Below are positions 26,495 through 35,166 of a stretch of DNA of 64,000 bases, piece by piece. The notes beneath the pieces were generated by a model, which was not told the DNA's origin, ran no database searches, and worked only from the letters and a program-made list of their open reading frames with translations. Within the stretch, counting starts at the first letter, position 1; the number at the start of each line of letters is the position of its first letter. The DNA comes from JACQAP01 sp035548375 (GTDB lineage: Bacteria; Pseudomonadota; Gammaproteobacteria; Burkholderiales; JACQAP01). The stretch spans positions 62,001 to 126,000 of the forward strand of contig DASZTG010000094.1 of the NCBI GenBank assembly GCA_035548375.1, written 5' to 3'. Made by a program: the position numbers and the translations under genes.

Positions 26495-27385
26495 TCACTT
26501 CGCCGCCGTGAACGTCGCGCGCCGCTGCGTGCCCGGCCAGCAGTCTTCCTTCGACTGGCCGGTCTTCAGGAATTCGCCGCCGTCCCGATCCGCGACTTCC
26601 TTGTTGTAGAGCGTGAAGTTCAGCAGGAACACCTTGCCGATGTAGGCGCGGCCCAGATAGAAGCCCGGCCTGACCATGCGAATCTCGTCGCGCACCTGGA
26701 AGCCGTTGCGCCCGGCGAGGTAATCCGGCCGCTCGCGATAGCCGGGAATCTCGTCGGTAAAGGCGTAATCGATGATGACGGACTCGCGCCGCGAATCGAG
26801 CAGGCTCTGCCCGCAGTAGAGTTTCGCGGGGAACATCAGCCACTGTTCCTTGCCAGCCACGGTGATCTTCGGGATGGTCGACAGGTCGCCATCGATCAGC
26901 GGCTTGAGCAGCACGAGGTCCTCGATGCGATTGCGCAGCACGCGTTCGTTGCGATAGAACACCTTGCCCTTCCACAACGTCTTGCCGATCAGTTCGATCT
27001 TCTTGACTTCCAGGCCCGCGGCGAGGCCCGGCAGGCCGCCGACGATCTCGGCCACGCGCTTGTCGCCGCTGACGCCGCGCGGGAAGAACAACCCGCCATC
27101 GTAGGGACCATCGGGAATCAGCCCCGCGGTCAGGCGCGCATAGATCTGGTCGATCTGCTCCTGGTCGTAATTGACCAGGTTCTGCGGATCGAGCTTCTGC
27201 AGGTCCGCGGGCGCGAGCGGAAACTCGTATTCGACCTGCGCAAAATCCGCGCGCGACTGATAAGTGGCGCTGTAAGGCGCGAACTTGATGCCCGGCGAAG
27301 GATGCATGAGGTTGTTGATGAAATCGCAACCGCCCAGGGTCAGCACCAGCGCGACGGCGGGAACGGCGACTATCGTTTTCTTCAT
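26495..27385 (-). CDS. predicted lipoprotein in cytochrome cluster
   Basis: A 296-residue lipoprotein (signal ends LTLGGC, Cys20) with no haem motif. The body is mixed alpha/beta with Trp/Tyr-rich strands (KVFYRNERV, EQWLMFPAKLYCG, GRAYIGKVFLLNFTLYNKE). I do not recognise the family. GGGGGACATC before the ATG at 27385 fixes the start. It follows the 860-residue cytochrome gene by 14 bases, so it is almost certainly part of the same operon, perhaps as an outer-membrane scaffold or substrate-binding partner. That role is inference from position only. Confidence 0.78.
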   Translation of the reverse strand: MKKTIVAVPAVALVLTLGGCDFINNLMHPSPGIKFAPYSATYQSRADFAQVEYEFPLAPADLQKLDPQNLVNYDQEQIDQIYARLTAGLIPDGPYDGGLFFPRGVSGDKRVAEIVGGLPGLAAGLEVKKIELIGKTLWKGKVFYRNERVLRNRIEDLVLLKPLIDGDLSTIPKITVAGKEQWLMFPAKLYCGQSLLDSRRESVIIDYAFTDEIPGYRERPDYLAGRNGFQVRDEIRMVRPGFYLGRAYIGKVFLLNFTLYNKEVADRDGGEFLKTGQSKEDCWPGTQRRATFTAAK

Positions 27386-27399
27386 GATGTCCCCCGGGC

Positions 27400-29982
27400 T
27401 CACAGCGTCGCGAGGAAGGCGATCAGCGCCTTCTTTTCCTTGTCCGACAGGCCTTCGCCGAACGGGTGACCGTCATTCTCGACGTCGGCGAGGCAGGAAC
27501 TGTAGGCCTCCAGCAGGATCGGGCGCTTTTTCACCGCGGCGATGAGTTGCGTCGGATCCTTCAGGACTTCGGTGCTCAGCGACTGCAATTCGCCGGCGAC
27601 TTTCGCGCCTTCGGCATCGCCCAGCCGCGTCTTCAGCGACTGCTGCAACTCGGCGGGATGCAGCTTCGCGCTGACGAGGTCGTTCACGAAGGGCTTGTGC
27701 TGGAAGTCGCCCAGCGTCCCGGCGTTCGAGCCCGATTGCAGCATCAGCGTGAGGCCGACCACCTGCTTTTCCTCGCTGCCGTCCCACAGCCGCGGCCCGA
27801 GCACGATGGGCACATCCTCGGTGAAGCGCGTGATCTTCGGCACGCGCTTCGACGGATTCAGCAAATCCTCCATCGAGGCGACGAAGAGCTTGAAGCGCCC
27901 GTCGACGCTTGGATCGTAGGCCCAGCATGCCGGCGCCTTGTCCGCTCCAAGCGTCTTCTTCGAGGCATCGACATAAGGCGAGCGATAGAAATCGTTCTCC
28001 TTGTTGGCCGGCTTGCCGCACAGTTCGGGGCCCATCGCGTTGTTGTGCAGCAGCGGCGCATGCGCCCACACCGACAGCAGCGAGATATTGCGATAGTAGC
28101 CGCGTCCGCCGTCATGCGGCTCCTTCAGCGACGGGTCGGGAGCACGGGCGCGCAGGGTTTCCGATCCGTATTCCTGCCACACATGGCCTGCCATGTGGTT
28201 CGAATGCAGCGCGCGACAGCGGAAGGTCTTGACCTCGGACTGCAGGGTCGATTGGTCGTTGCCCATCCAGTCCGCGCGCAACTGGCGCGGATGCTTCGTA
28301 TCGGTCGCGCGAAAATCGCGGTTCTTGAACGCGCCGGCGTCGGACGCCTCCGGCAGGCTCGAATGGCAGCGCGCGCAGTTCGCGGCGAATACCTCGCGGC
28401 CCATCGCGACACTGCCCGGCGCGAACTGCTTGTCGAGGTCGCGCTCGAGGTCGGCCTCGGTGTAGGACGCCTTGGGATCCTTCTCGCGTTTCTGGTTCTC
28501 GCGCGCGACCGCGAGGTCCGTCGCGTCGGTCTCGTGCGAGGTCAGAAAGGCGAGGATATTGGCGAGGCGGTCCTCGATCGCGCGGAAGTTGCTGCAATCG
28601 CGCCGGCACTGGCCGATGTTGAACGGCGTCTGGCCGTAGTTGCGCGACATCGGGTCGACCTGGCGCAAGTCGGTCAGGTGATTGACCCAGCATTGCTCGG
28701 AACACGAGCCGATGTTGAAGTACACGCGCTGGATCGCCTCGAGCGCGCCGATGGAATCCTCGCCGCCCTTGAGGATGTGGTGCACGGTCTCTTCCTTCAG
28801 GCCGCGCTCCCAGCACTTGTTGTCGCGTCCGGGCTCGCACCAGCACCTGGTTTCGGCCACGCCTTTCTCGCAGGCCGCGACCTTGCGCCATTTCTCGACC
28901 TTTTCGCCGGTGAAGGTCGGCCGCTTGTCGATGTTGATGATGGCGTTGATGGTGCCGGGATTGTTCACCTGGTCGGTCGGCACCGCGGACGTATCCGAGG
29001 TGCCCGGCCGCGCATGCGAGAACACCTGCCATTCCAGGCTGGACTTCGGCATGCCGGACACCATGATCTCGGAGATGCGCGTGTACTGGTTGCCGATCGC
29101 GCCCTTGATGTTCTTCCATTCCGGATGCGCGATGTCCTTCGGCGGATGCAGCGGATCGAACGCGATGTGGCAGGCGCCGCACGCCATGCCCACCAGGAAC
29201 GGCGGCTCGATGGAGCCGTCCGCCAGCCGCGTGACGATGCTGTCGGCGTTCTTCGGATCCTTTGCCAGCTTGCCGCGGAAGCCTTCCCAGCTCGCCAGGC
29301 TGCCGTTGACTTTCAGCCAGCGCTCGCGATCGAAGCGCGGATTCGGAAATTTGCGAAAGCCGAGAGCGCCCGTCGAGGTACCGAACGCCAGGTCGCAGGA
29401 CGACTGTCGCTGGTCCTTCGTCTTGTTGTGGATGTCGCTCGTGTCCGCGGGCGCGTCGGCGAAATCGCAGGCGGGGTCGCGATAGCCTTCCTGGCCGACG
29501 AATTTCAGCAACTGGTCATCGCCAGGGCACCAGTCGAATCCGTAGGTCTCGTCCAGGGATTTCGCCGGGCAGTTCGGATCGCCGGGCTTGCAACAGCCCG
29601 GGTCGTTCACGACGCCCCATGCGCGCATGCGGTCGTCGCGCTCCTTGGAATTGAGCACGCGATACCAGTCGATCAGCACGCCGATGCGTTGCTGGAATGT
29701 ATAGGTGTGGAATCGGCTGTTGCCGGCGGTGGCCTTGTACCAGATCTCGCGTCCCGCGCGTTCGGACGGATTCAGGCCGGCCTCGCCTGCATAGAAGCCG
29801 AGGTTGTCACGCGCGCTCGCCGCGTCCGGTGCCGGAGGCGCCACCGGCGTGGCAGTCTTGTCCGCTTGCGCAAGCGCAACCGGCCTGCCCGGATCGCCGT
29901 CCTTCGCGGCGGTGAACGCCGCGCCTCCACCGATCGCAGTGCCGAGCGCCAGCAAGCTGGCGATAAGAATGGCGCGTTTCAT
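27400..29982 (-). CDS. large dihaem c-type cytochrome with extra Cys pairs, RoxA-like
   Basis: An 860-residue exported protein with a Sec signal (MKRAILIASLLALGTAIGGGAAFTA split here for length limits: hydrophobic residues 4-24). Haem motifs are CGACH (268-272) and CARCH (536-540). Many further Cys residues occur in pairs, including CC at 130-131 with Cys138, CWC at 380-382 with Cys390, CSEQC (427-431) and CRRDC (459-463), suggesting a disulfide-rich insert between the haems. SVWAHAPLLHNNAMGPEL near residue 695 corresponds to the APYLHNGS block of RoxA-like dihaem cytochromes. GGGAGGGG before the ATG at 29982 fixes the start. It is the first gene of the five-gene run ending at 21409; an A/T-rich TATATA lies upstream near 30080. 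Confidence 0.82.
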   Translation of the reverse strand: MKRAILIASLLALGTAIGGGAAFTAAKDGDPGRPVALAQADKTATPVAPPAPDAASARDNLGFYAGEAGLNPSERAGREIWYKATAGNSRFHTYTFQQRIGVLIDWYRVLNSKERDDRMRAWGVVNDPGCCKPGDPNCPAKSLDETYGFDWCPGDDQLLKFVGQEGYRDPACDFADAPADTSDIHNKTKDQRQSSCDLAFGTSTGALGFRKFPNPRFDRERWLKVNGSLASWEGFRGKLAKDPKNADSIVTRLADGSIEPPFLVGMACGACHIAFDPLHPPKDIAHPEWKNIKGAIGNQYTRISEIMVSGMPKSSLEWQVFSHARPGTSDTSAVPTDQVNNPGTINAIINIDKRPTFTGEKVEKWRKVAACEKGVAETRCWCEPGRDNKCWERGLKEETVHHILKGGEDSIGALEAIQRVYFNIGSCSEQCWVNHLTDLRQVDPMSRNYGQTPFNIGQCRRDCSNFRAIEDRLANILAFLTSHETDATDLAVARENQKREKDPKASYTEADLERDLDKQFAPGSVAMGREVFAANCARCHSSLPEASDAGAFKNRDFRATDTKHPRQLRADWMGNDQSTLQSEVKTFRCRALHSNHMAGHVWQEYGSETLRARAPDPSLKEPHDGGRGYYRNISLLSVWAHAPLLHNNAMGPELCGKPANKENDFYRSPYVDASKKTLGADKAPACWAYDPSVDGRFKLFVASMEDLLNPSKRVPKITRFTEDVPIVLGPRLWDGSEEKQVVGLTLMLQSGSNAGTLGDFQHKPFVNDLVSAKLHPAELQQSLKTRLGDAEGAKVAGELQSLSTEVLKDPTQLIAAVKKRPILLEAYSSCLADVENDGHPFGEGLSDKEKKALIAFLATL

Positions 29983-30179
29983 TTCCCCTCCCTGATGCGG
30001 CCGCGTTTCCATGCGCCTTTGCGGACTTGTCCAAAAAGGCGCGCGCGTGCAACCGCATGTGTGAATTTGTTCGGCCGGTATATATAGCGCCTGCTTCGGC
30101 AAAAGGAAAGCGAATCCACGCGGTGGATGCGTCAGCGCATCCATCGCATGAACAATGCGTCGTCAATCAACGACAGAAT

Positions 30180-31610
30180 TCAGAGGGACTCGACGAAGCG
30201 GACGAGCGCGGCACGGTCCGTTCCGGGCAACGCCCGAAAATATTCCCGCGCAGTCGCGGCTTCTCCGCCGTGCCAGAGGATGGCTTCGCTTACGTTGCGC
30301 GCGCGGCCGTCATGCAGCAAGGCTGTGCTGCCGCTGACCACCTTCGATAGTCCGAGTCCCCACAGCGGTGGCGTGCGCCAGTCGCGCGGACCCGCCAGGA
30401 AATCCGGCCTGCCGTCGGCAAGCGCCTCGCCCATGTCGTGCAGCAGCAAGTCCGTATAGGCGTGAAACGCCAGGCCGGACAGTTGCGGAAGGCCGGCGAC
30501 CTTTCCGGTGCGCAGCTCGGGCACATGGCAGACGTCGCATTGCGCGGCGGCGAAGACGGTCGCGCCGCGTCGCACCTCGACGTCGGAAATATCGCGACGC
30601 GCCGGCACGGCCAGGCCCTGCAGCCAGAGCACGAGCGCGTCGACTTCGTGGTCGATGAGCTCGGGGAAATTGCCCGGCAGCATTTTTGCGCAGACGCTTT
30701 GCACCGGCGGGCAGTTCTGGTCCGGAAACAGGCTGGTGCTCACGCCCATGTCCGCAATGGCCGCGGCGGCAACCTGCTGCTTGAGGCTGGGCACGTTTGC
30801 CTTCCAGCCGAAGCGGCCCAACGTCACCTTGTTGTTCACCGCGTCCCAGACGAAATTCGGCCGTCCGTTCACGTTGCGCGCGCGTTGGCTACGCGCGATC
30901 TCCACTATGTTGTCTTCGGCAACGGCTTCGAGAAATCCCGTGCCCACGACCGGCGGCGCGATGCGCAGCGAGAGCATCGCGTCGTCCCCGAGCGGACCGA
31001 ATTTCAACTGCTCGATGCGAAGCACCGGCTTGCGAAGGACGACGGCTTCGCCGTCGGCGAAGGCGACCGTGCTTTCCTGCCAATCCAGGTAGAGGTCGGC
31101 CTCGTTCGGCACCGGTTTCCCGCCGTGCGCCAGGTCGACAGTGCGACCGTCCATCGATCGATTCTGCAACTGGTCGCCGTAATCCGGATGGGGCTTCGGT
31201 CCGCCGTGCGCATCCGCGCCGGGGAGGCTGACGCGTACGAGCATGGACAAGAGCTGCTCGTCGGAGGCTTGCGGCACATTGCCGCGCCCCGAGTTGACAT
31301 GGCAGGCGCTGCAACGGTCGGCAATGAAAGTCGGCCCGAGGCCCCAATCGCCGTTCAGCGACGTGATCGCCGCCCATTGCCGGTTGAATACGCTGCGACC
31401 GACCATGAAGGTCTCGCGCTGCTTCAGCGTCAGCACGCCGGCCGGTTCGGAGAATGCGTGGACGTCGAAGCGCGCGATGGTGAAGCTGCCCGCTGACAAG
31501 GCCTCGCCATCCAGCGTCTGTCCGGCGATGGCGATTGCGCCCAGCGCGAGCGCCATGCTTGATAGCATGCATGCTCGAAAAGCGCGCTTCAGGAAGAAAA
31601 GTCTGCGCAT
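30180..31610 (-). CDS. di-haem oxidoreductase (DHOR family)
   Basis: A 476-residue exported protein of the di-haem oxidoreductase family (formerly DUF1111, 'thiol oxidoreductase' like). The N-terminal signal is residues about 8-30. Haem motifs are CSACH (100-104, after GLGPTFIADR) and CDVCH (about residue 365). The C-terminal RTPPLWGLGLS, LHDGRARNVSEAILWHGGEA and FRALPGTDRAALVRFVESL segments are family hallmarks. It lies 197 bases upstream of the 860-residue cytochrome gene, so it may be the head of the same cluster or a separate unit. ATG at 31610 is favoured for signal length; an ATG at 31655 is also possible. Confidence 0.88.
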   Translation of the reverse strand: MRRLFFLKRAFRACMLSSMALALGAIAIAGQTLDGEALSAGSFTIARFDVHAFSEPAGVLTLKQRETFMVGRSVFNRQWAAITSLNGDWGLGPTFIADRCSACHVNSGRGNVPQASDEQLLSMLVRVSLPGADAHGGPKPHPDYGDQLQNRSMDGRTVDLAHGGKPVPNEADLYLDWQESTVAFADGEAVVLRKPVLRIEQLKFGPLGDDAMLSLRIAPPVVGTGFLEAVAEDNIVEIARSQRARNVNGRPNFVWDAVNNKVTLGRFGWKANVPSLKQQVAAAAIADMGVSTSLFPDQNCPPVQSVCAKMLPGNFPELIDHEVDALVLWLQGLAVPARRDISDVEVRRGATVFAAAQCDVCHVPELRTGKVAGLPQLSGLAFHAYTDLLLHDMGEALADGRPDFLAGPRDWRTPPLWGLGLSKVVSGSTALLHDGRARNVSEAILWHGGEAATAREYFRALPGTDRAALVRFVESL

Positions 31611-31858
31611 GCTGGCGACGGCGTCGGAACCGGACGGGTGGATTATTGCACCCATCGCCCCGCCGAGACGCTGCTATCGTTGCGCTGACAGGCATGCGCA
31701 ACAGGCGAACCGTGGCAAGCGCGACGCATGCCGGATTCATGAAATTTCCCGGGACACCGGTTCCCGACTGTCGAGGAGCAATGAGCATCCGCCTCCACGC
31801 CCTTGTCATCCCGCAGCCCTTCGCTCTCGCGCGAATGGCAAGCGCATAGACATCGCCC

Positions 31859-32251
31859 GTGAACGACCCGAACGATCCGGGCGCCGAATCGGCGGATGAA
31901 ACCGCGGCCGCTGCCGATGCTTCCGCGGAAATCCGGACGTGGTGGAAACGTTCGCCCGCGCTGGCGGCGTCAGCGGCCCTGGCGATCGGGCTGGGCACGC
32001 TGTGGTTCGCCAACATGCTGGGCCGCGTGCCCATCGATTCGAGCGCATCGATCGGTTACCTGCTGATGCTGCCGCTATTGCTGATCGTGCCGGCGTTTTC
32101 CGCCGCGGCATTGCGACTGTGCTGGATTGCGGCGCGAGCGGAGCACGCATGGCGCGGCATCCTCGGCGTGGTCGTGGTCGCGGCGACGGCCGCAAACATC
32201 ATGGCGATGGGGCGGTTCATCCAGGCCTTGTTACGAATTTTCGGGGCTTGA
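31859..32251 (+). CDS. small membrane protein of unknown function
   Basis: A 130-residue protein from a GTG start. An acidic, Ala-rich N-terminus (about 28 residues) is followed by three hydrophobic segments (ALAASAALAIGLGTLWFANM; GYLLMLPLLLIVPAFSAAAL; GILGVVVVAATAANIMAMG), so it is probably an inner-membrane protein. No family is recognised and no clear ribosome binding site is seen, so the start is uncertain. It is divergent from the DHOR gene; the 248 bases between carry no other gene that I can see. Confidence 0.55.
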   Translation: MNDPNDPGAESADETAAAADASAEIRTWWKRSPALAASAALAIGLGTLWFANMLGRVPIDSSASIGYLLMLPLLLIVPAFSAAALRLCWIAARAEHAWRGILGVVVVAATAANIMAMGRFIQALLRIFGA

Positions 32252-32252
32252 C

Positions 32253-32271
32253 GTGCCTAAATATCAGGCAC
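32253..32271 (+). terminator. hairpin after the small membrane protein gene
   Basis: GTGCCT and AGGCAC pair around a seven-base loop one base after the stop at 32251. There is no T-run, so termination is only possible. Confidence 0.35.
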
Positions 32272-32341
32272 CGCGGACCAACCGGCTCACGCTGGCCTGT
32301 CATAAATGAATGAAAGACCGGCGTTTTAACGGGCCAACTCG

Positions 32342-32363
32342 GTGTAAACAAACTGTCATAAAG
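32342..32363 (+). promoter_or_regulatory. candidate Pho box (PhoB site)
   Basis: GTGTAAACAAA followed by CTGTCATAAAG makes two 11-base half-repeats, the second identical to a canonical PhoB half-site. Another CTGTCATAAA lies 56 bases upstream at 32297. The site is 55 bases before the ATG at 32418 and would place that small gene under phosphate control. A convincing -10 was not identified. Confidence 0.5.
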
Positions 32364-32417
32364 GGGCCGCCGCGACCATGTTAGGTTGCCTGCACTCCCT
32401 TACCGCATCACTCCCAT

Positions 32418-32603
32418 ATGAATCGATCCTCGCCAGACTCCCACCCCATCGAAAACGCCGCCGATTACATCGACGCCCTGCTCCGTCCGAAGCCGGACGA
32501 AAAGCGGACCAAATGGAAATTCATCGAAGGGCGCAGGATGCGCGACAAGTTCCTTGATCAAGTGATCGTGCCGGACAATGTGGAAGACAAGCATTCCGGC
32601 TGA
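32418..32603 (+). CDS. small hypothetical protein
   Basis: A 61-residue charged, soluble protein (AADYIDALLRPKPDEKRTKWKF is split here: core YIDALLRPKPDEKR, then KWKFIEGRRMRDKFLDQVI). No signal peptide, membrane helix or metal motif is seen. A strong hairpin terminator follows 20 bases after the stop and a candidate Pho box lies upstream, which together support a real single-gene unit. No family is recognised. There is no strong ribosome binding site before the ATG. Confidence 0.6.
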   Translation: MNRSSPDSHPIENAADYIDALLRPKPDEKRTKWKFIEGRRMRDKFLDQVIVPDNVEDKHSG

Positions 32604-32622
32604 TGGTCCCTGGAATCCCCCG

Positions 32623-32654
32623 ATGGAAAAGCCCCGCAAGCGGGGCTTTTCCAT
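32623..32654. terminator. strong bidirectional-looking hairpin terminator
   Basis: A perfect 15-bp inverted repeat around AA (core AAAAGCCCCGC/GCGGGGCTTTT) lies 20 bases after the stop at 32603. The TTTT on the plus strand ends the small gene's transcript. The remaining 32655-32890 contains no gene that I can support. Confidence 0.87.
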
Positions 32655-32890
32655 TTCTGGCGGCGGGATTCGATTCCACTGCGCAACCGGACAATCCATT
32701 CACTAAAGAAGTGCCGCACAGGCACCTGACGAGTGCACGCCGCGAACGAATGCGGATGCGCTTCCTTCGTGGCGGGCGTTTTTCCCTCACAAACGCGCAA
32801 CATCCAGGCTTCCCTGCGGGGCGGGCATGCTTCCTGCAAAAGTCGTTCGCGAGTCGCAAGCAATGCTGTCGATCGACCTGGAGGCCAGCC

Positions 32891-33580
32891 ATGGATTTCA
32901 CACCGGCGGAACTCGAACGCCTGGCGATCTTCACCGCCGCGGAACTCGCGCGCCGCTACAAATCGCAGGGCATCCGCTTGAACCATCGCGAGGCGGCCGC
33001 CCTGATTTCGGATGAGCTTCTTTCCGCGGCACGCAAAGGCGTGAACCAGGCCGGGCTCGTCGATCTCGGCCGCTCGTTGCTGACGGCAGACGACGTCGAG
33101 GCAGGCGTCGAGCGCCTGCTGCCGTTCGTGTGCGTTGAGGCCTGCATGGCGGAAGGTGCGAAGCTCATCACCGTCTTCGAACCGATCGGGCCCGGCACCC
33201 AGGCGAATCTTCCCGCGCCGGCTCCCATTGAAGCCGTTTCGCCGCACGACGACGTGGAAATCGATTCCGGACGCATTGCGCTGGACGTGCTGAATGCCAG
33301 CGACCGCGCCGTGCAGGTGCGCAGCCATTCGCACTTCTTCGAAGTCAACCGCGCGCTCAAGTTCGATCGCGCCGCGGCCTTCGGCATGCGACTGGATCGC
33401 CTGCCGGGAACGGCCATGCGCTTCGAGCCCGGCGAGATCACACGGGTGGAACTCGTGCGCATGGCGGAAGCCGGGCCGGCGCGCGATCTGGGCCGGCATG
33501 CGCCAGACAGCCTGCAATTCGGCGAGGTTCGCCAGCGCGCGCTGCGCCTGGCAAAGGAGCGCAACTACAGCGGCGCCTGA
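32891..33580 (+). CDS. ureAB: fused urease gamma-beta subunit, orphan
   Basis: A 229-residue protein in which residues 1-100 match urease gamma (FTPAELERLAIFTAAELARR, then RLNHREAAALISDEL, DDVEAGVERLLPFVCVEA) and residues about 115-229 match urease beta (VEIDSGRIALDVLNASDRAVQVRSH is split here: key parts IALDVLNASDRAVQV, SHSHFFEVNRAL, FGMRLDRLPGTAMRFEPGE). Fused forms are known (Helicobacter UreA). Normally the subunits surround the nickel-bearing UreC, but no ureC, ureD, E, F or G gene lies in the window. The gamma part is diverged (VCVEACMAEGAKLITVFEPI). ATG at 32891 is clear from homology. It may be a relic, a subunit serving a distant ureC, or repurposed. Confidence 0.86.
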   Translation: MDFTPAELERLAIFTAAELARRYKSQGIRLNHREAAALISDELLSAARKGVNQAGLVDLGRSLLTADDVEAGVERLLPFVCVEACMAEGAKLITVFEPIGPGTQANLPAPAPIEAVSPHDDVEIDSGRIALDVLNASDRAVQVRSHSHFFEVNRALKFDRAAAFGMRLDRLPGTAMRFEPGEITRVELVRMAEAGPARDLGRHAPDSLQFGEVRQRALRLAKERNYSGA

Positions 33581-33820
33581 TCGCGGGATTTTTTCGACGC
33601 CCTCCACTGGCGCCCGCGATCACCGATGGAAATGCAAAAGGTGCGCTGAAACTCGGCAGGTTCGGAAAAACGGGCAAGGGCAAGGTCTTTCCATCCTCGT
33701 CCTGATCGGTTGCAGCGCGGAAGTGCGTACATCGGTACGCCTTGTCTCTTCTTCATGCTCCATTCTCTTCGCGTATTTGTTCCCGGGCGGCTACCATTAG
33801 CCCTTTCTTCGCTCGTTTCC

Positions 33821-35011
33821 ATGTCTGCCCTCCCGGACCGCCGCCTGCTGTGGATGCTCGTCGCACTGTGCGCGGGCGTTTTCCTCGTCACGTCCGCGGG
33901 TGCCAGCACGGCGCCCTTCCTGAATTTCATCGCGCGCGACCTGTCGGTCTCGCTGCCCTCGGTTGCGCACCTGTTCTCGATCCAGGCGTTGACCTGGGGC
34001 ATTTCGTCGCTGCTCGCCGGCTTGCTGGCGGACCGCTTCCAGCGCAGGCGCATCCTCGTCGCCGGCATCTTCCTGATCGGCGTCATGCGGCTCGGGTTCG
34101 CGACATCGGAAAGCTATTCGGCCGCGGTGACCTGGCAAATCCTGAGCGGCATCGGCGGCGGCGCATTCATGGGCCTTGTCTATGCCGTCGTCTCCGAACA
34201 TGCCGCGCCGGAGACACGCGGACGCGCGATGAGCTGGGTCATCACCGGACAATCCCTGTCGCTCGTACTGGGTGTGCCACTCGTCACGCTGCTCGGCACG
34301 TTCGGCGGCTGGCGCGGGGCGATCGCGACGCACGGCGCCTGCGTGATCCTGGTCGCGATCGGCGTGCGCCTGGCCACGCCACCCGATCCCGCGCTGCATC
34401 CGCACGCGGAACGCAAGAAAACACCCTACGGCTTGCTGTTCAAGCCGAAGCTCATGGCGCTGCTGGCCGCTGGCACAACGGAGCGCCTCTGCTTTGCCAT
34501 CGTGGCGATCTTCCTGCCTGCCTATCTGCAGCACGCTTACGACATTCCGCTCGGCGGACTTGCACTGGTGCTCGCTCTGGTCGCCGCGGGAAATTTGACC
34601 GGCAATATTCTCGGCGGGCGCATCGCCGACAAGACACGGTCACGCCCCAAGTTTTTCGCCGCGGCGTCGGCTTGCACCGCGATCTTCGCGTTGCCGTTGC
34701 TTGCGTGGCATCCGGGACTGGGCCCTTCGGTCATATTGGGTTTCACTTTCTCATTTGTGAATGCGGTTGGCCGGCCCTCGCTAATGGCGACGCTGGCGGA
34801 AGTCCCGAGCGAAATTCGCAGCGCGCTGTTCGGATTGAACATCACCATGGCGAGCCTCGGCTGGCTGATGGCGGGCTCGGTTGGCGGGACGCTGCTGGCG
34901 GTGGGTAGCTTCGAGGCTTTGGGCGCGTTCGCGGCGGGAACCGCGGCGCTCGGATGCATGCTGGCGCTGTATAGCGCGGCACGACCGGCGGCCGTGAACG
35001 CAAAGGCGTGA
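33821..35011 (+). CDS. MFS transporter
   Basis: A 396-residue inner-membrane protein with about 12 hydrophobic segments. The loop between segments 2 and 3 is LLADRFQRRRILVAG and the matching C-terminal-half loop is GGRIADKTRSRPKFF, the repeated motif A of the major facilitator superfamily; a long charged loop (PDPALHPHAERKKTP) separates the halves. The pattern is closest to drug-proton antiporter-type sugar or arabinose efflux (AraJ-like) members, but the substrate is not evident. The ATG at 33821 is favoured because upstream in-frame residues are not membrane-like; the ribosome binding site is weak. The 240 bases before it hold nothing recognised. Confidence 0.86.
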   Translation: MSALPDRRLLWMLVALCAGVFLVTSAGASTAPFLNFIARDLSVSLPSVAHLFSIQALTWGISSLLAGLLADRFQRRRILVAGIFLIGVMRLGFATSESYSAAVTWQILSGIGGGAFMGLVYAVVSEHAAPETRGRAMSWVITGQSLSLVLGVPLVTLLGTFGGWRGAIATHGACVILVAIGVRLATPPDPALHPHAERKKTPYGLLFKPKLMALLAAGTTERLCFAIVAIFLPAYLQHAYDIPLGGLALVLALVAAGNLTGNILGGRIADKTRSRPKFFAAASACTAIFALPLLAWHPGLGPSVILGFTFSFVNAVGRPSLMATLAEVPSEIRSALFGLNITMASLGWLMAGSVGGTLLAVGSFEALGAFAAGTAALGCMLALYSAARPAAVNAKA

Positions 35012-35014
35012 AGG

Positions 35015-35155
35015 GTGAATGAGTGAATGTGTGAATGAGCATGAAGTCGTTACGGGAAGAGGAAAGGGAGAAGGGGGAAGGGTAAAGGCGAAACCCTTTT
35101 TCGAGCTTTAGGCACTTACCCTTCCCCCTTCTCCCTTCCCGCCTTCACTCGCGCA
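35015..35155. repeat. palindromic intergenic repeat, family A copy 1
   Basis: Between the convergent MFS and bdhA genes. It begins with GTGAATGAGTGAATGTGTGAA and contains a perfect 22-bp inverted repeat (35064-35085 with 35116-35137; core AAGGGGGAAGGGTAA) around a 30-base loop. Blocks GAATGAGTGAATGTGTGAA, GGGTAAAGGCGAA and CTTACCCTTCCCCCTTCT recur in copy 2 at 58310-58482. As a hairpin it could end transcription from both sides. Confidence 0.75.
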
Positions 35156-35166
35156 ACTTCGTTGCG

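Noticed and set aside
21409..29982. Naming the cytochromes rubber oxygenase (RoxA)
   Set aside because: The layout of two haems and the APYLHNGS block fit the wider RoxA/MauG group, but key distal residues could not be aligned and the anchored form differs, so substrate was not assigned.
27466..30087. 873-codon plus-strand open frame
   Set aside because: It is antisense to the 860-residue cytochrome gene, whose haem motifs, signal peptide and ribosome binding site are clear; the plus-strand product is Arg/Val/Ala-rich with no recognisable domain.
32891..33580. A working urease locus
   Set aside because: No ureC, ureD, ureE, ureF or ureG reading frame is present in the window; only the fused small subunits are seen.
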